The notes: generated by a model from the sequence alone, not told the origin. 64,000 nt of DNA from Chryseobacterium aurantiacum (GCF_003020585.1 NZ_PXUE01000001.1:434001-498000), one strand, 5' to 3'. Shown: positions 52,441 through 61,852, counted from the first letter of the stretch. Made by a program: numbers and translations.

Positions 52441-53700
52441 TTAGAAATCAATATCCCAGATTCCCGCCTTACGCTCAAGATCAATTAAGGCTGCTGCATT
52501 TTCTGCCAAAAGCTGGAAGTAATTTTGACGAAGTTCATTATAAGTTCTCTGTGCATTGAGGACTTCCAGAATAGAGCTCTCACCGCGTTGATAGCTGTAG
52601 GTAATTCCTTTCAGAATATTTTCAGCTTCTTTCAGCATGCCATTGTCAAATTGTTGTAACTGTTTTTGGGAAGAAGTATATTGTTGATAGGCTTGGGTAA
52701 CTTCCATTCGGATACTGTTTTCAATCTGTCTGTATTCAGTTTCTGCCTGTGAATAACTCATTTCTGCAATTTTAAGATCGGCATTTCTCCGGTTGGAAAA
52801 TTTCAGAGGAACACTGATTCCTAATTTTACAGTGTTTACTGCAGGTGAAGGAGCTATTTCATTATTGGCAACAGTATTGTGGCCTGCACCGGCACTTAAT
52901 CCAAGATCTATGATACGATTGGCTTTTTCAAGTTTAATACGACTTGCAGCTGTATTGATATTCTGCTTGGATGCCAAAAGATCAGACCTTTCGTTAACAG
53001 CTTGTGTAATAAGGTCATTCAGATGATAGTTTCTGTTAAAAGAATTCAGGTCTCCGCTTACCTCTTTTTCTGTACTGTCACTGCCTATAAAATCAGAAAG
53101 GGCAGTAATGGATTGCTGTTGGGTTCCCTCAAGATGGTATACCTCATTCAGTAAAGAAGATGCTTCAAGTTTGCTTTGCTGAGAGCTTACTCTAGAAATA
53201 TCACCCAATTTGTATCGGATACTGTCAGATTTTGCCAGTTTCAGCATACTTTGATAAGACTCTTTCTGAACGTTCAGCAAGGCTTTAGATTTTAAAGCTT
53301 CAATATATCCTAAGGTGGCATCAGCAAGCAGATTTCTAAGGTAATCCTGTAGTTGCAGCTTGGAGTATTCTGCTTCATTTTTTGCCGTTTCAATTCTTGC
53401 TTTTCTTTTTCCTCCTAATTCAAGAGTCCAGCTGATGGCTCCCTCTATGGTATGTCCCATATCTTTGGAAACCCCGTTGTTTGAGGTTTCCATTTCTACT
53501 TGCGGATCAGGAAAAATACCTGCGGTAAGAACAGATGCTTCTGCCATGCTGACATTATACTTTTGTGCGGCAAGACCTAGGTTTTTATCTTTAACATAAG
53601 CCAGATATTCATTGAAATAAAGAGGCTCTTTTACGGTTTGTGCATTGATGAAAATACCTGTAACGGTACAGCACCATATGATTAAAAAATTAAATTTCAT
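52441..53700 (-). CDS. TolC-family outer membrane efflux protein (CzcC/CusC-like)
   Basis: This 419-residue protein has a signal peptide (MKFNFLIIWCCTVTGIFINAQ) and the long alternating coiled-coil helices of the TolC family, for example KYNVSMAEASVLTAGIFPDPQVEME and YSYQRGESSILEVLNAQRTYNELR. It forms the outer membrane channel of a tripartite metal efflux pump. The first 11 bp overlap the end of the RND pump gene, which shows tight coupling. There is no lipobox, unlike many CusC proteins. Confidence 0.92.
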   Translation of the reverse strand: MKFNFLIIWCCTVTGIFINAQTVKEPLYFNEYLAYVKDKNLGLAAQKYNVSMAEASVLTAGIFPDPQVEMETSNNGVSKDMGHTIEGAISWTLELGGKRKARIETAKNEAEYSKLQLQDYLRNLLADATLGYIEALKSKALLNVQKESYQSMLKLAKSDSIRYKLGDISRVSSQQSKLEASSLLNEVYHLEGTQQQSITALSDFIGSDSTEKEVSGDLNSFNRNYHLNDLITQAVNERSDLLASKQNINTAASRIKLEKANRIIDLGLSAGAGHNTVANNEIAPSPAVNTVKLGISVPLKFSNRRNADLKIAEMSYSQAETEYRQIENSIRMEVTQAYQQYTSSQKQLQQFDNGMLKEAENILKGITYSYQRGESSILEVLNAQRTYNELRQNYFQLLAENAAALIDLERKAGIWDIDF

Positions 53701-56700
53701 GGGTTGTTACATTTTGTTTGTCAAAACGAAGTTCAGCTAAATAATAAATGGCAGGAAGTACAAACAGGGTAAGGAATGTAGAGAACATAAGTCCATACAC
53801 AATTACTGTGGCCAGAGGTCTTTGTACATCGGAACCAATTCCTGTTGCCAGTGAAGCGGGCAGTAATCCTATAATAGCCACTGAGGCAGTCATTAATACC
53901 GGTCTGAAACGATCCTTGGCTCCCTGAATAACCGATGTTCTGAGAGGAATGCCATTTTTTCTGAGGGTATTGATATGAGAAACCATAATCACCCCATTTT
54001 GGATGGCTACCCCGAATAGGGCAATGAAACCTACTGCAGAAGAAACATTCAAAGACATTCCTCTGATATTCAGGGCAAGCATTCCTCCAAATAATGCCAG
54101 CGGAATAATACTCATCAATATAAGTGCTTGTCTGAAAGTTCCAAATGCACCATAAAGCAGCAGGAACATAAGAGCCAATGCCAGCGGTACAATGACTGCC
54201 AGTCTTGAGTAGGCTCTGTTTTTATTTTCAAACTGGCCACCCCATTTGATCTGGTACTTTTCATGATCGTAGCGGATATTATTTTCAATGCTTTTCTGTG
54301 CTTCGTTGAGGAATGAGGTAAGGTCTCTTCCGCGCAGGTTAAGCTTTACGGTAAGGTGTCTTTTATTCATTTCCCTTGTTATGGTGCTTTCTCCGGTACT
54401 TAGTGTTACACTTGCAATCTGGGAAAGCGGAATTTTGGCTCCGGATGAAGAGGCCAGCATTAGGTTTCCTATTTTCTCAGGAGTATTACGGCTGTTTTCT
54501 ACATATCGGCAGGAAATATCATAAACTTTGTTTCCGATAAAAATTTGTGAAACGGCTTTTCCGCCAAGGGCAGTCTCGATGAGGTCTGTTACATCGGAGA
54601 CATTGAGGCCGTATTGAGCAATTTTATTTCTGTCAGCAATGATTTGTAATTGAGGAAGCGGAGGTTCCTGATCAATGGCAAGGTCAGCAGATCCTGGAAT
54701 TTTCTTTAAAAGTGAAAGTACGTTGTCTGCCACCTGTCTTGTTCCTGAAAAATCATCACCATATATCTTGACCACCAGTTCACTGTGCGCTCCTGAAATT
54801 TTATCCATTACACCATCAATCATCGGCTGCGAAAACCCTACGGTAAAACCAGGCATTTCTTTGTAATCTTCTGCCAGTTCTTTAATAAGATCGGCTTTGG
54901 TTTTCCCGGATGGCCATTCCTTGTAAGGTTTTATTCCTACTGATACTTCAAAGTGAGAAGCAGTCCATGGATCTGTTCCATCATCATTCCTTCCTGCTTG
55001 TACCATAATGTAAGTGACTTCTGAGTGCTTCATCGTTCTGAGGCGAAGCGAATCACTCATTTCCTGAGCCTTTTTCAATGAAATGCCAGGAGGAAGCTGT
55101 ACCTGCAGCCAGATGGAACCCTCGTCAAGCTCAGGTAAAAAGTCTTTACCTACGTTGTAAGAGAGAATTCCGGCACCTACCAGTACAATTCCGGCAGGGA
55201 TGAAAATCTTTTTGGGAGCAGCCATGATGCTGTCTATTCCTCTTCCATAGGCATTGCTTATTTTTTCAAGCCATTTATTATGATAAATTTTTCTTGGCTT
55301 TTTATAGATCATAAAGGCCAGTCCGGGAATCAAAAGTAAAGCAACAGCCAATGCTCCCAGTAATGCATATCCTACCGTAAAGGCCATTGGGGTAAATAGC
55401 TTTTTTTCTACTCTTTCAAAGGCGAATAGCGGTAAATAGGCCGTAATGATAATAATTCCTGAAAAGAAAATAGGTTTTGCAATCTCAGTGGCTTTCTGGA
55501 TAATTGTTTTTTCCTCCAGTTCTTCATCAGGATGATCTTCTCTTTTCTTCAAGATAGCTTCCAGCATTACAATGGAACCATCTACAATAATTCCGAAATC
55601 TATGGCCCCCAATGAAAGAAGATTAGCGGGAATATTCGTAAAATGCATTAAAATAAATGCAATAAGAAGCGAAAAAGGAATGGTAATGGCGGTAAGAAGT
55701 GCACCGCGCCAGCTTCCAAGAAATATGATTAAGATAATAATAACCAGTACAATTCCTTCCGTTAAGGTATGGGAAACTGTATTGAGGGTTGTTTTTACCA
55801 GATCGGTTCTATCCAGATAAGTATGAATTTTTACGCCTGCCGGAAGAATATTCTTGTTGAGTTCATCTACTACTTCATGTACGCCTGTTAAAACTTGTGA
55901 CGGATTTTGCCCTTTTAGTAAAAGAACAATTCCTCCTACGCTCTCATTATAATTTCGGTTACGGTCTGTAAAGCCCAGAATTCCTTTACGTTCAAGGTTT
56001 CCGTATTTCAATGTTCCGATATCATTCAGGAAAACGGGAACTCCTTTTTCTGTTTTGATAACGGTTTTTCCCAGATCATCAAGGTTTTTGATGAGTCCTA
56101 TTCCACGAACCACATACGCCAGATCTCCACGGGGAAGCATGCTTCCTCCTGCACTGGCATTGTTTTTACTAATGGTTTCGATGACTTCGGCCAGGGAAAG
56201 ACCGTACTGTTCCAGCTTATTGGGATCAAGCTCTATCTGAAACTGCGTGGTGATTCCTCCAAAATTAGTGACATCAGCAATCCCGGAAACTTGTTTTATT
56301 CTGGGAATAATGACGAAGTTCTGCAGATCAGTAAGTTCTCTTAGGCTATGGTTGTCACTTTCAATAACGTAGCGGTAAATTTCTCCTACGGGAGAGGTTA
56401 AAGGATCCAGCCCCGGCTGTGCACCATAGGGTAGGGAAACATCGGAGAGTCTTTCCTGAATACGCTGTCTGGCCCAATAATCATCAATTCCATCATCAAA
56501 TACGATGGTAATCATGGAAAGGCCAAACGTACTCTTGCTTCTCATCACGTGCATTCCGGGAATCCCATTGAGAGCCCTTTCCAGAGGAATTGTAATCTGT
56601 TGTTCCACCTCTTCGGCGGCTAAACCTTGTACTTGGGTTACAACTTGTGATGTAGTATCGGCAATATCAGGATAGGCTTCAACGGAAAGTTTAGTCCAGG

Positions 56701-56785
56701 AATAATATCCAAAAACGCCTAATAATATGAAGAGGGCCAGTATCAGCCATTTTTTCTGTATGGAAATTGTTAATAACTTTTTCAT
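53690..56785 (-). CDS. Heavy-metal efflux RND pump, CzcA type
   Basis: This 1031-residue inner membrane pump has 12 predicted helices and two large periplasmic loops, the RND layout. The helix-4 region reads AIDFGIIVDGSIVMLEA, close to the DFG-VDGAVVMVEN form of HME-RND pumps for zinc, cobalt, cadmium or nickel. It differs from the copper type CusA. The N-terminal SVEAYPDIADTTSQVVTQVQG and VERALNGIPG are also typical. It exports divalent cations with proton antiport through the TolC-family channel. It follows the adaptor gene by 42 bp and overlaps the channel gene by 11 bp. The exact metal is inferred from the motif. Confidence 0.94.
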   Translation of the reverse strand: MKKLLTISIQKKWLILALFILLGVFGYYSWTKLSVEAYPDIADTTSQVVTQVQGLAAEEVEQQITIPLERALNGIPGMHVMRSKSTFGLSMITIVFDDGIDDYWARQRIQERLSDVSLPYGAQPGLDPLTSPVGEIYRYVIESDNHSLRELTDLQNFVIIPRIKQVSGIADVTNFGGITTQFQIELDPNKLEQYGLSLAEVIETISKNNASAGGSMLPRGDLAYVVRGIGLIKNLDDLGKTVIKTEKGVPVFLNDIGTLKYGNLERKGILGFTDRNRNYNESVGGIVLLLKGQNPSQVLTGVHEVVDELNKNILPAGVKIHTYLDRTDLVKTTLNTVSHTLTEGIVLVIIILIIFLGSWRGALLTAITIPFSLLIAFILMHFTNIPANLLSLGAIDFGIIVDGSIVMLEAILKKREDHPDEELEEKTIIQKATEIAKPIFFSGIIIITAYLPLFAFERVEKKLFTPMAFTVGYALLGALAVALLLIPGLAFMIYKKPRKIYHNKWLEKISNAYGRGIDSIMAAPKKIFIPAGIVLVGAGILSYNVGKDFLPELDEGSIWLQVQLPPGISLKKAQEMSDSLRLRTMKHSEVTYIMVQAGRNDDGTDPWTASHFEVSVGIKPYKEWPSGKTKADLIKELAEDYKEMPGFTVGFSQPMIDGVMDKISGAHSELVVKIYGDDFSGTRQVADNVLSLLKKIPGSADLAIDQEPPLPQLQIIADRNKIAQYGLNVSDVTDLIETALGGKAVSQIFIGNKVYDISCRYVENSRNTPEKIGNLMLASSSGAKIPLSQIASVTLSTGESTITREMNKRHLTVKLNLRGRDLTSFLNEAQKSIENNIRYDHEKYQIKWGGQFENKNRAYSRLAVIVPLALALMFLLLYGAFGTFRQALILMSIIPLALFGGMLALNIRGMSLNVSSAVGFIALFGVAIQNGVIMVSHINTLRKNGIPLRTSVIQGAKDRFRPVLMTASVAIIGLLPASLATGIGSDVQRPLATVIVYGLMFSTFLTLFVLPAIYYLAELRFDKQNVTTHEI

Positions 56786-56827
56786 ATGCTAACTTTAATG
56801 GGAAACTTCGGCTTCCGCATTTGACAT

Positions 56828-57925
56828 TTATTTTACATCCAGCAAATAGATTCCACCGGTCGTCATGATTTCATCACCAGACTTAAGCCCTGAGGTGATC
56901 TTTACTGTTTTTTCAGAGGCTTCTGCTGTGGTGACATTTCTTTTTATGAATTGATTTTTTCCTGTTTTAATCCATACATACTGGTTGTCGTCTTTTTGCA
57001 TCAATGCAGAGGTTGGGATAATAATTGTGTTTTCAGAATCGGTAGAATAAATAATAGTGGCAAACATGCCCGGTTTCAAGGTTCTGTCTGGATTTTCACA
57101 CTGTATTAGCACCTTAATGCTTCGTGTTGCCTCGTCTACCCAGTCATTGATGTGATAAACCTTTCCGGTGATGGCTCTGTCCGGATAAGTATTAACTTTT
57201 ACAGATACCTGATCTCCGTTTTTTATAAATCGAAGATCTTTCTCCTTAACTTCTCCTGAGATCCAGACTTTTGAGAGTTCAGCAACAATCATTACAGGTT
57301 CAGCATCTTCACGAAGATATTGTCCGGTTACAATTTTGTTAGAAATAACTTCTCCTGAGATAGGTGCTCTTACAATCAATCCTCCGGAACCTTTGCTCTG
57401 ACTGTTGTAGATTTTTAATGCGGTAGATGCATTGGTTAAAGAGATCTTTTTGTTTTTAAATTCGGTTTCTGATTCTTCCAGTTCTTTCTGTATTCCTACT
57501 CCGTGTTTTACAAGATCCTGCTGGCGCTTGTATTTCTTTTCAGCGAGGCCGGCTTCATTCAAAGCATCAGAATATTCTTTCTGTACATCCAGATAACCGG
57601 AAGAAAGAACCTCAAAAAGGGGACTTCCTGCGCTTACCTTTTGGCCGATATTAACAAAAGCTCTTGTAATTCTTCCTGAAAAAGGGCTTGCTATTTCGGC
57701 GTAGTTGTTGGGAATGGCTTCTATGGTTCCTACAGAGGTAATATCATGGTTGTATTGCTGATCGCTAACGGTTATGGTTTTTATTTTTTTTAAAACAGGA
57801 CTACTTTCCGGAATAGTAACCTGATTATTTTTGATGGTAATTTCCTCTTCCTTGCTTTGCAGAGGGGCATTGTCTTTGCAGGAAATTGCAAAGAGGGTAA
57901 TAATGCCTAAGATTATTTTTTTCAT
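56828..57925 (-). CDS. RND efflux periplasmic adaptor lipoprotein (CzcB-like)
   Basis: The ATG at 57925 gives 365 residues beginning MKKIILGIITLFAISC, a clear lipoprotein signal (C16). The frame stays open for 45 more codons upstream, but these overlap the MgtC gene in another frame and look random, so that start is rejected. The adaptor has a lipoyl/barrel-sandwich part (IASPFSGRITRAFVNIGQKVSAG and VRAPISGEVISNKIV) and a hairpin helix. A beta-barrel and membrane-proximal domain finish the protein (PGMFATIIY). It joins the CzcA-type pump to the outer membrane channel. It starts 4 bp after the mgtC stop. Confidence 0.92.
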   Translation of the reverse strand: MKKIILGIITLFAISCKDNAPLQSKEEEITIKNNQVTIPESSPVLKKIKTITVSDQQYNHDITSVGTIEAIPNNYAEIASPFSGRITRAFVNIGQKVSAGSPLFEVLSSGYLDVQKEYSDALNEAGLAEKKYKRQQDLVKHGVGIQKELEESETEFKNKKISLTNASTALKIYNSQSKGSGGLIVRAPISGEVISNKIVTGQYLREDAEPVMIVAELSKVWISGEVKEKDLRFIKNGDQVSVKVNTYPDRAITGKVYHINDWVDEATRSIKVLIQCENPDRTLKPGMFATIIYSTDSENTIIIPTSALMQKDDNQYVWIKTGKNQFIKRNVTTAEASEKTVKITSGLKSGDEIMTTGGIYLLDVK

Positions 57926-57929
57926 GATC

Positions 57930-58412
57930 TTAATAAAATTGAGTACTGTTGCTGATTTTTGTTTTTGTATCGTTTTTTCTCTTTTTAATGACGATGTTTT
58001 TACTTCGCGCTTCCTTTTGGGTAGACAAAGTGGGGCGTAGAAATATATTTGTGGAAACAATGAAGAAAACGGTGATAAGTGCTTCCTTGGGATAGCCTAA
58101 GGCACATAAGGCGCCTATTGCTGCAGAGCACCATAAAGTAGCGGCGGTATTTAAACCTCTTACGGTAAGGCCGTCTTTCATAATAACACCACCGCCAAGA
58201 AAACCGATTCCACTTACTATATAAGAGGTAATTCTTCCGGCTGCATCACCACCAATTCTGATGGCAATTAATACGAATGCTGCAGAGCCTATACAAACCA
58301 GAGTATTGGTGCGTAGGCCTGCATTTTTTCTGCGCCACTGTCTTTCGAAATCTATACCGGCTCCCAGGCAGAAAGCAGTTAATAAACGAAGGGTAAATTC
58401 AAATGTATTCAT
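57930..58412 (-). CDS. MgtC/SapB family membrane protein
   Basis: The ATG at 58412 gives 160 residues (MNTFEFTLRLLTAFCLGAG); an upstream in-frame ATG at 58466 is less likely. Four to five hydrophobic helices carry the MgtC motifs GIDFERQWRRKNAGLRTNTLVCIG and GVIMKDGLTVRGLNTAATLWCSAAIG. The longer C-terminal ACT-like domain of Salmonella MgtC is missing, which is common. MgtC-type proteins affect Mg2+-limited growth and proton ATPase activity, with the precise function debated. It is the first gene of the metal efflux operon, 4 bp before the adaptor gene. A leader of about 115 nt precedes it and contains an inverted repeat. Confidence 0.9.
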   Translation of the reverse strand: MNTFEFTLRLLTAFCLGAGIDFERQWRRKNAGLRTNTLVCIGSAAFVLIAIRIGGDAAGRITSYIVSGIGFLGGGVIMKDGLTVRGLNTAATLWCSAAIGALCALGYPKEALITVFFIVSTNIFLRPTLSTQKEARSKNIVIKKRKNDTKTKISNSTQFY

Positions 58413-58431
58413 AACTTTTCCTGTTTTTTGC

Positions 58432-58476
58432 AAAGCTTTTAGGCTGTACGGGAAAAGCGGGTACAACTAAAGCTTT
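58432..58476. promoter_or_regulatory. Imperfect inverted repeat in the leader of the MgtC-efflux operon
   Basis: AAAGCTTTTAGGCTGTAC (58432-58449) resembles the reverse complement of GTACAACTAAAGCTTT (58461-58476). It would form a hairpin in the leader RNA or a protein-binding site. Each arm contains AAAGCTTT. Confidence 0.4.
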
Positions 58477-58531
58477 TAAGATTGATAATTACTGTAGGGA
58501 TCTGAGTCCATATGCTTTATTTTTTACTGTG

Positions 58532-58539
58532 CAAAAGTA
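58532..58539 (-). promoter_or_regulatory. -7 box of the MgtC-efflux operon
   Basis: The minus strand reads TACTTTTG (TAnnTTTG) about 120 bp before the mgtC start. The rest of the 440-bp gap from 58413 to 58852 is described under neighbouring entries; 58540-58677 shows nothing recognisable. Confidence 0.4.
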
Positions 58540-58677
58540 GAAATGAAGTAGCTTTTTTACCGTTAGAAAGGTTTTAGAATGCTATTAGAATTTTATTAGA
58601 GAAAATAGGGGAGTACTTTTTTAAATGAAAGATTATATAATTGATAGCAACACTCGATCCTATATAAAGGTTTATGA

Positions 58678-58719
58678 ATGGTTACAGAATTTAGAATTAA
58701 AGCGCCAAACTGTAACCAT
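58678..58719. promoter_or_regulatory. Perfect 10-bp inverted repeat upstream of the RhtA-like gene
   Basis: ATGGTTACAG (58678-58687) and CTGTAACCAT (58710-58719) are exact reverse complements, 22 bp apart. The position, about 60-100 bp before the possible -7 box of the exporter gene, suggests an operator. Confidence 0.45.
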
Positions 58720-58777
58720 GGTTTAAGATAATAATTCAATACATTTGCAAAAATTCAGTTTTGTACTACACTATTCT

Positions 58778-58785
58778 TAATTTTG
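58778..58785 (+). promoter_or_regulatory. Possible -7 box of the RhtA-like gene
   Basis: TAATTTTG matches TAnnTTTG; a TTG at 58761-58763 is 14 bp before it, shorter than usual. Confidence 0.35.
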
Positions 58786-58852
58786 TAGAATAAAGCTTGT
58801 TTTATCTCCCGGTTTCATACCAAAAGTTGTCTTTATAAATTAAATTGTAGAA

Positions 58853-59698
58853 ATGAAAAAATCAAATCTGGCGATCCCCGCTACGCTTTTAGCTATTGTC
58901 TGTGTACAAGGCGGAGCATCTATTGCCAAGCAGCTTTTCCCTGCGATAGGGGCTATTGGAACTGTTACCTTAAGGATTGTTCTTTCTGCCATTTTATTGA
59001 CACTGATTAACCGCCCGAAGTTTTTGCAGTTCACCAGCCAAAAGTGGAAATATTGTGCAATGTACGGAGTAGGGTTGGCTGCTATGAACCTTATTTTTTA
59101 TATGGCTATTCAGAGAATTCCACTAGGGTTAGCGGTTACTGTTGAGTTTGCGGGACCTTTATTTCTCGCCTTGGCTCTTTCTCGTAAATTATTGGATGTG
59201 GTATGGGCCCTGTTGGCTTGTGTAGGGATATTGCTTATTGTTCCCTGGAAAAGTGACCATATCGATTTAGTGGGACTTGGACTTGCTTTTCTTGCAGGAA
59301 TATTTTGGGCTCTTTACATCGTGATGGGTGGAAAAGTTTCTAAGATAATGGACGGAAAAGATGCCGTTACCACTGGGATGCTGTTTGCAAGTCTGGTGAT
59401 TATTCCCTTTACAATATGGGATGGAGCCGTTTTTAATCTCACGCCTACAATTTTTATGAAAGGGTTAGGGGTGGCAATCCTTTCAAGTGCATTGCCATTT
59501 TCATTAGAAATGATGGCCCTTAAAAAACTTCCGGCAAAAACTTTCAGCATTCTGATGAGTCTGGAACCTGCTTTTGCAGCCCTTTCGGGATTGGTGTTTT
59601 TGGCAGAAGAATTAACTTTTTTGCAGTGGATATCCATTGCCTGTGTCATCGCAGCCAGTATCGGAACTACAATTTTCAGTAGAATTTCTCATGAGTAA
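58853..59698 (+). CDS. EamA/DMT family exporter, RhtA-like
   Basis: This 281-residue protein has ten hydrophobic helices and two EamA repeats. Segments such as GGASIAKQLFPAIGAIGTVTLRI, AIQRIPLGLAVTVEFAGPL and SSALPFSLEMMALKKLPAKTFSILMSLEPAFAAL match the RhtA subgroup that exports threonine and homoserine. Substrate is inferred from similarity only. It is divergent from the metal efflux operon and convergent with the histidine kinase gene, which ends 30 bp downstream. The upstream region carries a perfect 10-bp inverted repeat that may be its operator. Confidence 0.9.
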   Translation: MKKSNLAIPATLLAIVCVQGGASIAKQLFPAIGAIGTVTLRIVLSAILLTLINRPKFLQFTSQKWKYCAMYGVGLAAMNLIFYMAIQRIPLGLAVTVEFAGPLFLALALSRKLLDVVWALLACVGILLIVPWKSDHIDLVGLGLAFLAGIFWALYIVMGGKVSKIMDGKDAVTTGMLFASLVIIPFTIWDGAVFNLTPTIFMKGLGVAILSSALPFSLEMMALKKLPAKTFSILMSLEPAFAALSGLVFLAEELTFLQWISIACVIAASIGTTIFSRISHE

Positions 59699-59728
59699 AC
59701 TTTAAAGGGGGAAAGACATTTTAAATCC

Positions 59729-61090
59729 CTATTGAAAATCAAAGATCACCATAAAAACCGTTTTATTGTTTTCTGATGCTACCTTAATGATGGCATGATG
59801 AAGATGAATAATTTTGTCGGTAAGAAATAGTCCGATGCCATATCCCTTTTCTTTTTTTGAATTTTCACTTCTGTAAAATGGCTCAAAAATATACTGTAGA
59901 TCTTCCGGTGAAATGATAATTCCTGTATTGGTAAAACTGATGATTAATGAACTTGCATGGGTTTGGACATCTATAGAACACCTATGCTCAGGAGAATATT
60001 TACAAGCGTTATCAATGAGATTATTAAAGGCAACCTGTAGCAGATACTCATTTCCTTGAAGGATAAGCTGGGTTTCCTCCACTTTATCGTCTATATTCAG
60101 TGAAACTTTGTATTCTGAATTTTCCTTTATAATCTTTGAATAGGATTCCAGAAGAATTTCATCAAGCCGTATTTCAGAAAAACTGATTTCATTCGCATCA
60201 TAGCTGGCCTTGGCGAGATCCATCAAGCTATTGGATAGCTTGACCATATTACGGGCGTCATCCAAAGCAAACAGAATGGTTTCCCGATATTCTTCCTTGG
60301 TCTGCTCCTTTTCAGAGGCCAGTTCCAGTTCTGTAATAATGGCAGATAACGGGGTACGAAGCTCATGTGAAATATTGGATACGAAATGCTTTTGAGCATC
60401 AAAGGAATTCTCCAGTCTTTCCAGCATCCCATTGAAATTTTTGGCAAGCTCATTAAGCTCATCCTTTTCTTTGGTGGTTTTCAAACGCAGTTGTAATTTT
60501 CCGGCTGTAATCCTTTTGATTTGTTCAACCATTTCACTCAGTGGATTCAAGGCTTTTTTAGAAAGAAAAATTCCAGCCAGATAAATCAGAATAAGAATAC
60601 TGATAAAAGCAATGATACTGATGGTAAGCAGATGATTGATTGAGTTATAGCCATACTGATCATATCCTGCTGCAGTTACTAAATATTCTTTCCCATTATG
60701 AGAATAAACGGTTCCCACCGCCTGAAGATCATCGATAAGAAAACTTATTTCTTTATTTTTCAGAATTCGGGAAAGCATCTTCGGATCCTCTTTTACATAA
60801 TCTACCTTGGAATCATCATGATAGATAAGGTTGAATTCCGGATCATAGATGGCTACCTGAACTTCATTAATGGTTTTTGTATTGTTTTTGTAAAGACGGT
60901 GCATTTCCTTTTCAGATAATGTACTCTGGAAAAAAAGATTGGCCTTGGCAACGCCTTCATTTCTAAGCTGAGCATAAAATGAGGTTTCCCTTGCTTCACT
61001 TGAAGAATAGTAAACGGCAATACCATAGAATATCATCAGCATTGCTGTGACAAAAGTAAAAAGTAGAGTAAGCCGGGTTCTGACTTTCAT
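59729..61090 (-). CDS. Sensor histidine kinase with HAMP domain
   Basis: This 453-residue kinase has a first membrane helix (about 8-27), a periplasmic sensor of about 125 residues, a second helix (about 150-170) and a HAMP domain (about 175-230). The H box is SNISHELRTPLSAI with the phosphorylated histidine, followed by the N box NLIDNACKYSPE and the G box GYGIGLFL. It follows its response regulator gene after 11 bp. It resembles CusS/ArlS-type kinases. The signal is unknown, but the nearby metal efflux operon makes a metal signal possible. Confidence 0.94.
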   Translation of the reverse strand: MKVRTRLTLLFTFVTAMLMIFYGIAVYYSSSEARETSFYAQLRNEGVAKANLFFQSTLSEKEMHRLYKNNTKTINEVQVAIYDPEFNLIYHDDSKVDYVKEDPKMLSRILKNKEISFLIDDLQAVGTVYSHNGKEYLVTAAGYDQYGYNSINHLLTISIIAFISILILIYLAGIFLSKKALNPLSEMVEQIKRITAGKLQLRLKTTKEKDELNELAKNFNGMLERLENSFDAQKHFVSNISHELRTPLSAIITELELASEKEQTKEEYRETILFALDDARNMVKLSNSLMDLAKASYDANEISFSEIRLDEILLESYSKIIKENSEYKVSLNIDDKVEETQLILQGNEYLLQVAFNNLIDNACKYSPEHRCSIDVQTHASSLIISFTNTGIIISPEDLQYIFEPFYRSENSKKEKGYGIGLFLTDKIIHLHHAIIKVASENNKTVFMVIFDFQ

Positions 61091-61101
61091 GCTTTAAAGT
61101 A

Positions 61102-61800
61102 CTATTGGTGGTTTTCTTCGTATCCTTTTTTCAAAATAAAACCCATTCCTGCTTTGGTATGGATTAGTTTGCTTTCAAAATCCCTGTCAATTTTCTTTCT
61201 GATATAATTGATATAGACATCAATAAAATTGGTGCCCGTATCAAAGTGAGTTTCCCATACATTTTCTGCAATTTCAGAACGGGAGAGAACCCTTTCGGGA
61301 TTTTCCAGCATATATTTCATCAGATTAAATTCCTTGGGAGTCAGTTTTATGGAGATTCCGTTTCTGCTTACAGACTTCAATTTGAGATCCATTTCAATAT
61401 TTTCATATTTCAATAGCTGTTCTGTAGGGGATAGTAGAGAAAATCTTTTCATTAAAACCTTAACTCTGGCAATGAGTTCACGCATTTCAAACGGTTTGGT
61501 AAGATAATCATCCGCTCCGGAATCAAACCCTTCCAATTTATCATCAGTGGTTCCGAGAGCCGTAAGCATAATAACGGGAATGTGGGGTTTCGAACTTTTT
61601 ATTTCCTTGCAAAAATCCAGTCCATTCTTTAATGGAACAATAATATCCGTAATGATGAGGTCGAAATCCTGAGATGAGGCCAGTTCCAATGCCTTTTCAC
61701 CATCATAGGCAAAGCTTACGTCCATATCCTGTTCCAGAAGTCCTCTGCCGATAAGCCGTGAAAGTCTTTTGTCGTCTTCTACTAGTAAAATATGAGGCAT
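61102..61800 (-). CDS. OmpR-family response regulator
   Basis: The 232-residue protein has a receiver domain (LLVEDDKRL, phosphoacceptor D52 in IITDIIVP, K102-region LTKPFEMREL) and a winged-helix DNA-binding domain (about 130-228) with LTPKEFNLMKYMLENPERVLSR and TNFIDVYINYIRKKI. It is the partner of the histidine kinase gene 11 bp downstream. The pair resembles CusR/CusS. The gene is divergent from the papain-like lipoprotein gene, and a TACATTTG box at 61853-61860 on the minus strand may be its promoter. Confidence 0.95.
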   Translation of the reverse strand: MPHILLVEDDKRLSRLIGRGLLEQDMDVSFAYDGEKALELASSQDFDLIITDIIVPLKNGLDFCKEIKSSKPHIPVIMLTALGTTDDKLEGFDSGADDYLTKPFEMRELIARVKVLMKRFSLLSPTEQLLKYENIEMDLKLKSVSRNGISIKLTPKEFNLMKYMLENPERVLSRSEIAENVWETHFDTGTNFIDVYINYIRKKIDRDFESKLIHTKAGMGFILKKGYEENHQ

Positions 61801-61852
61801 AAGAATGTGTAAAGTGTTTTTATTGGAATGAAAACTCGCTCAATATTCACCA

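Noticed and set aside
57926..58060. 45-codon N-terminal extension of the efflux adaptor frame
   Set aside because: It overlaps the MgtC gene in another frame and looks random, while the ATG at 57925 gives a textbook lipoprotein signal.
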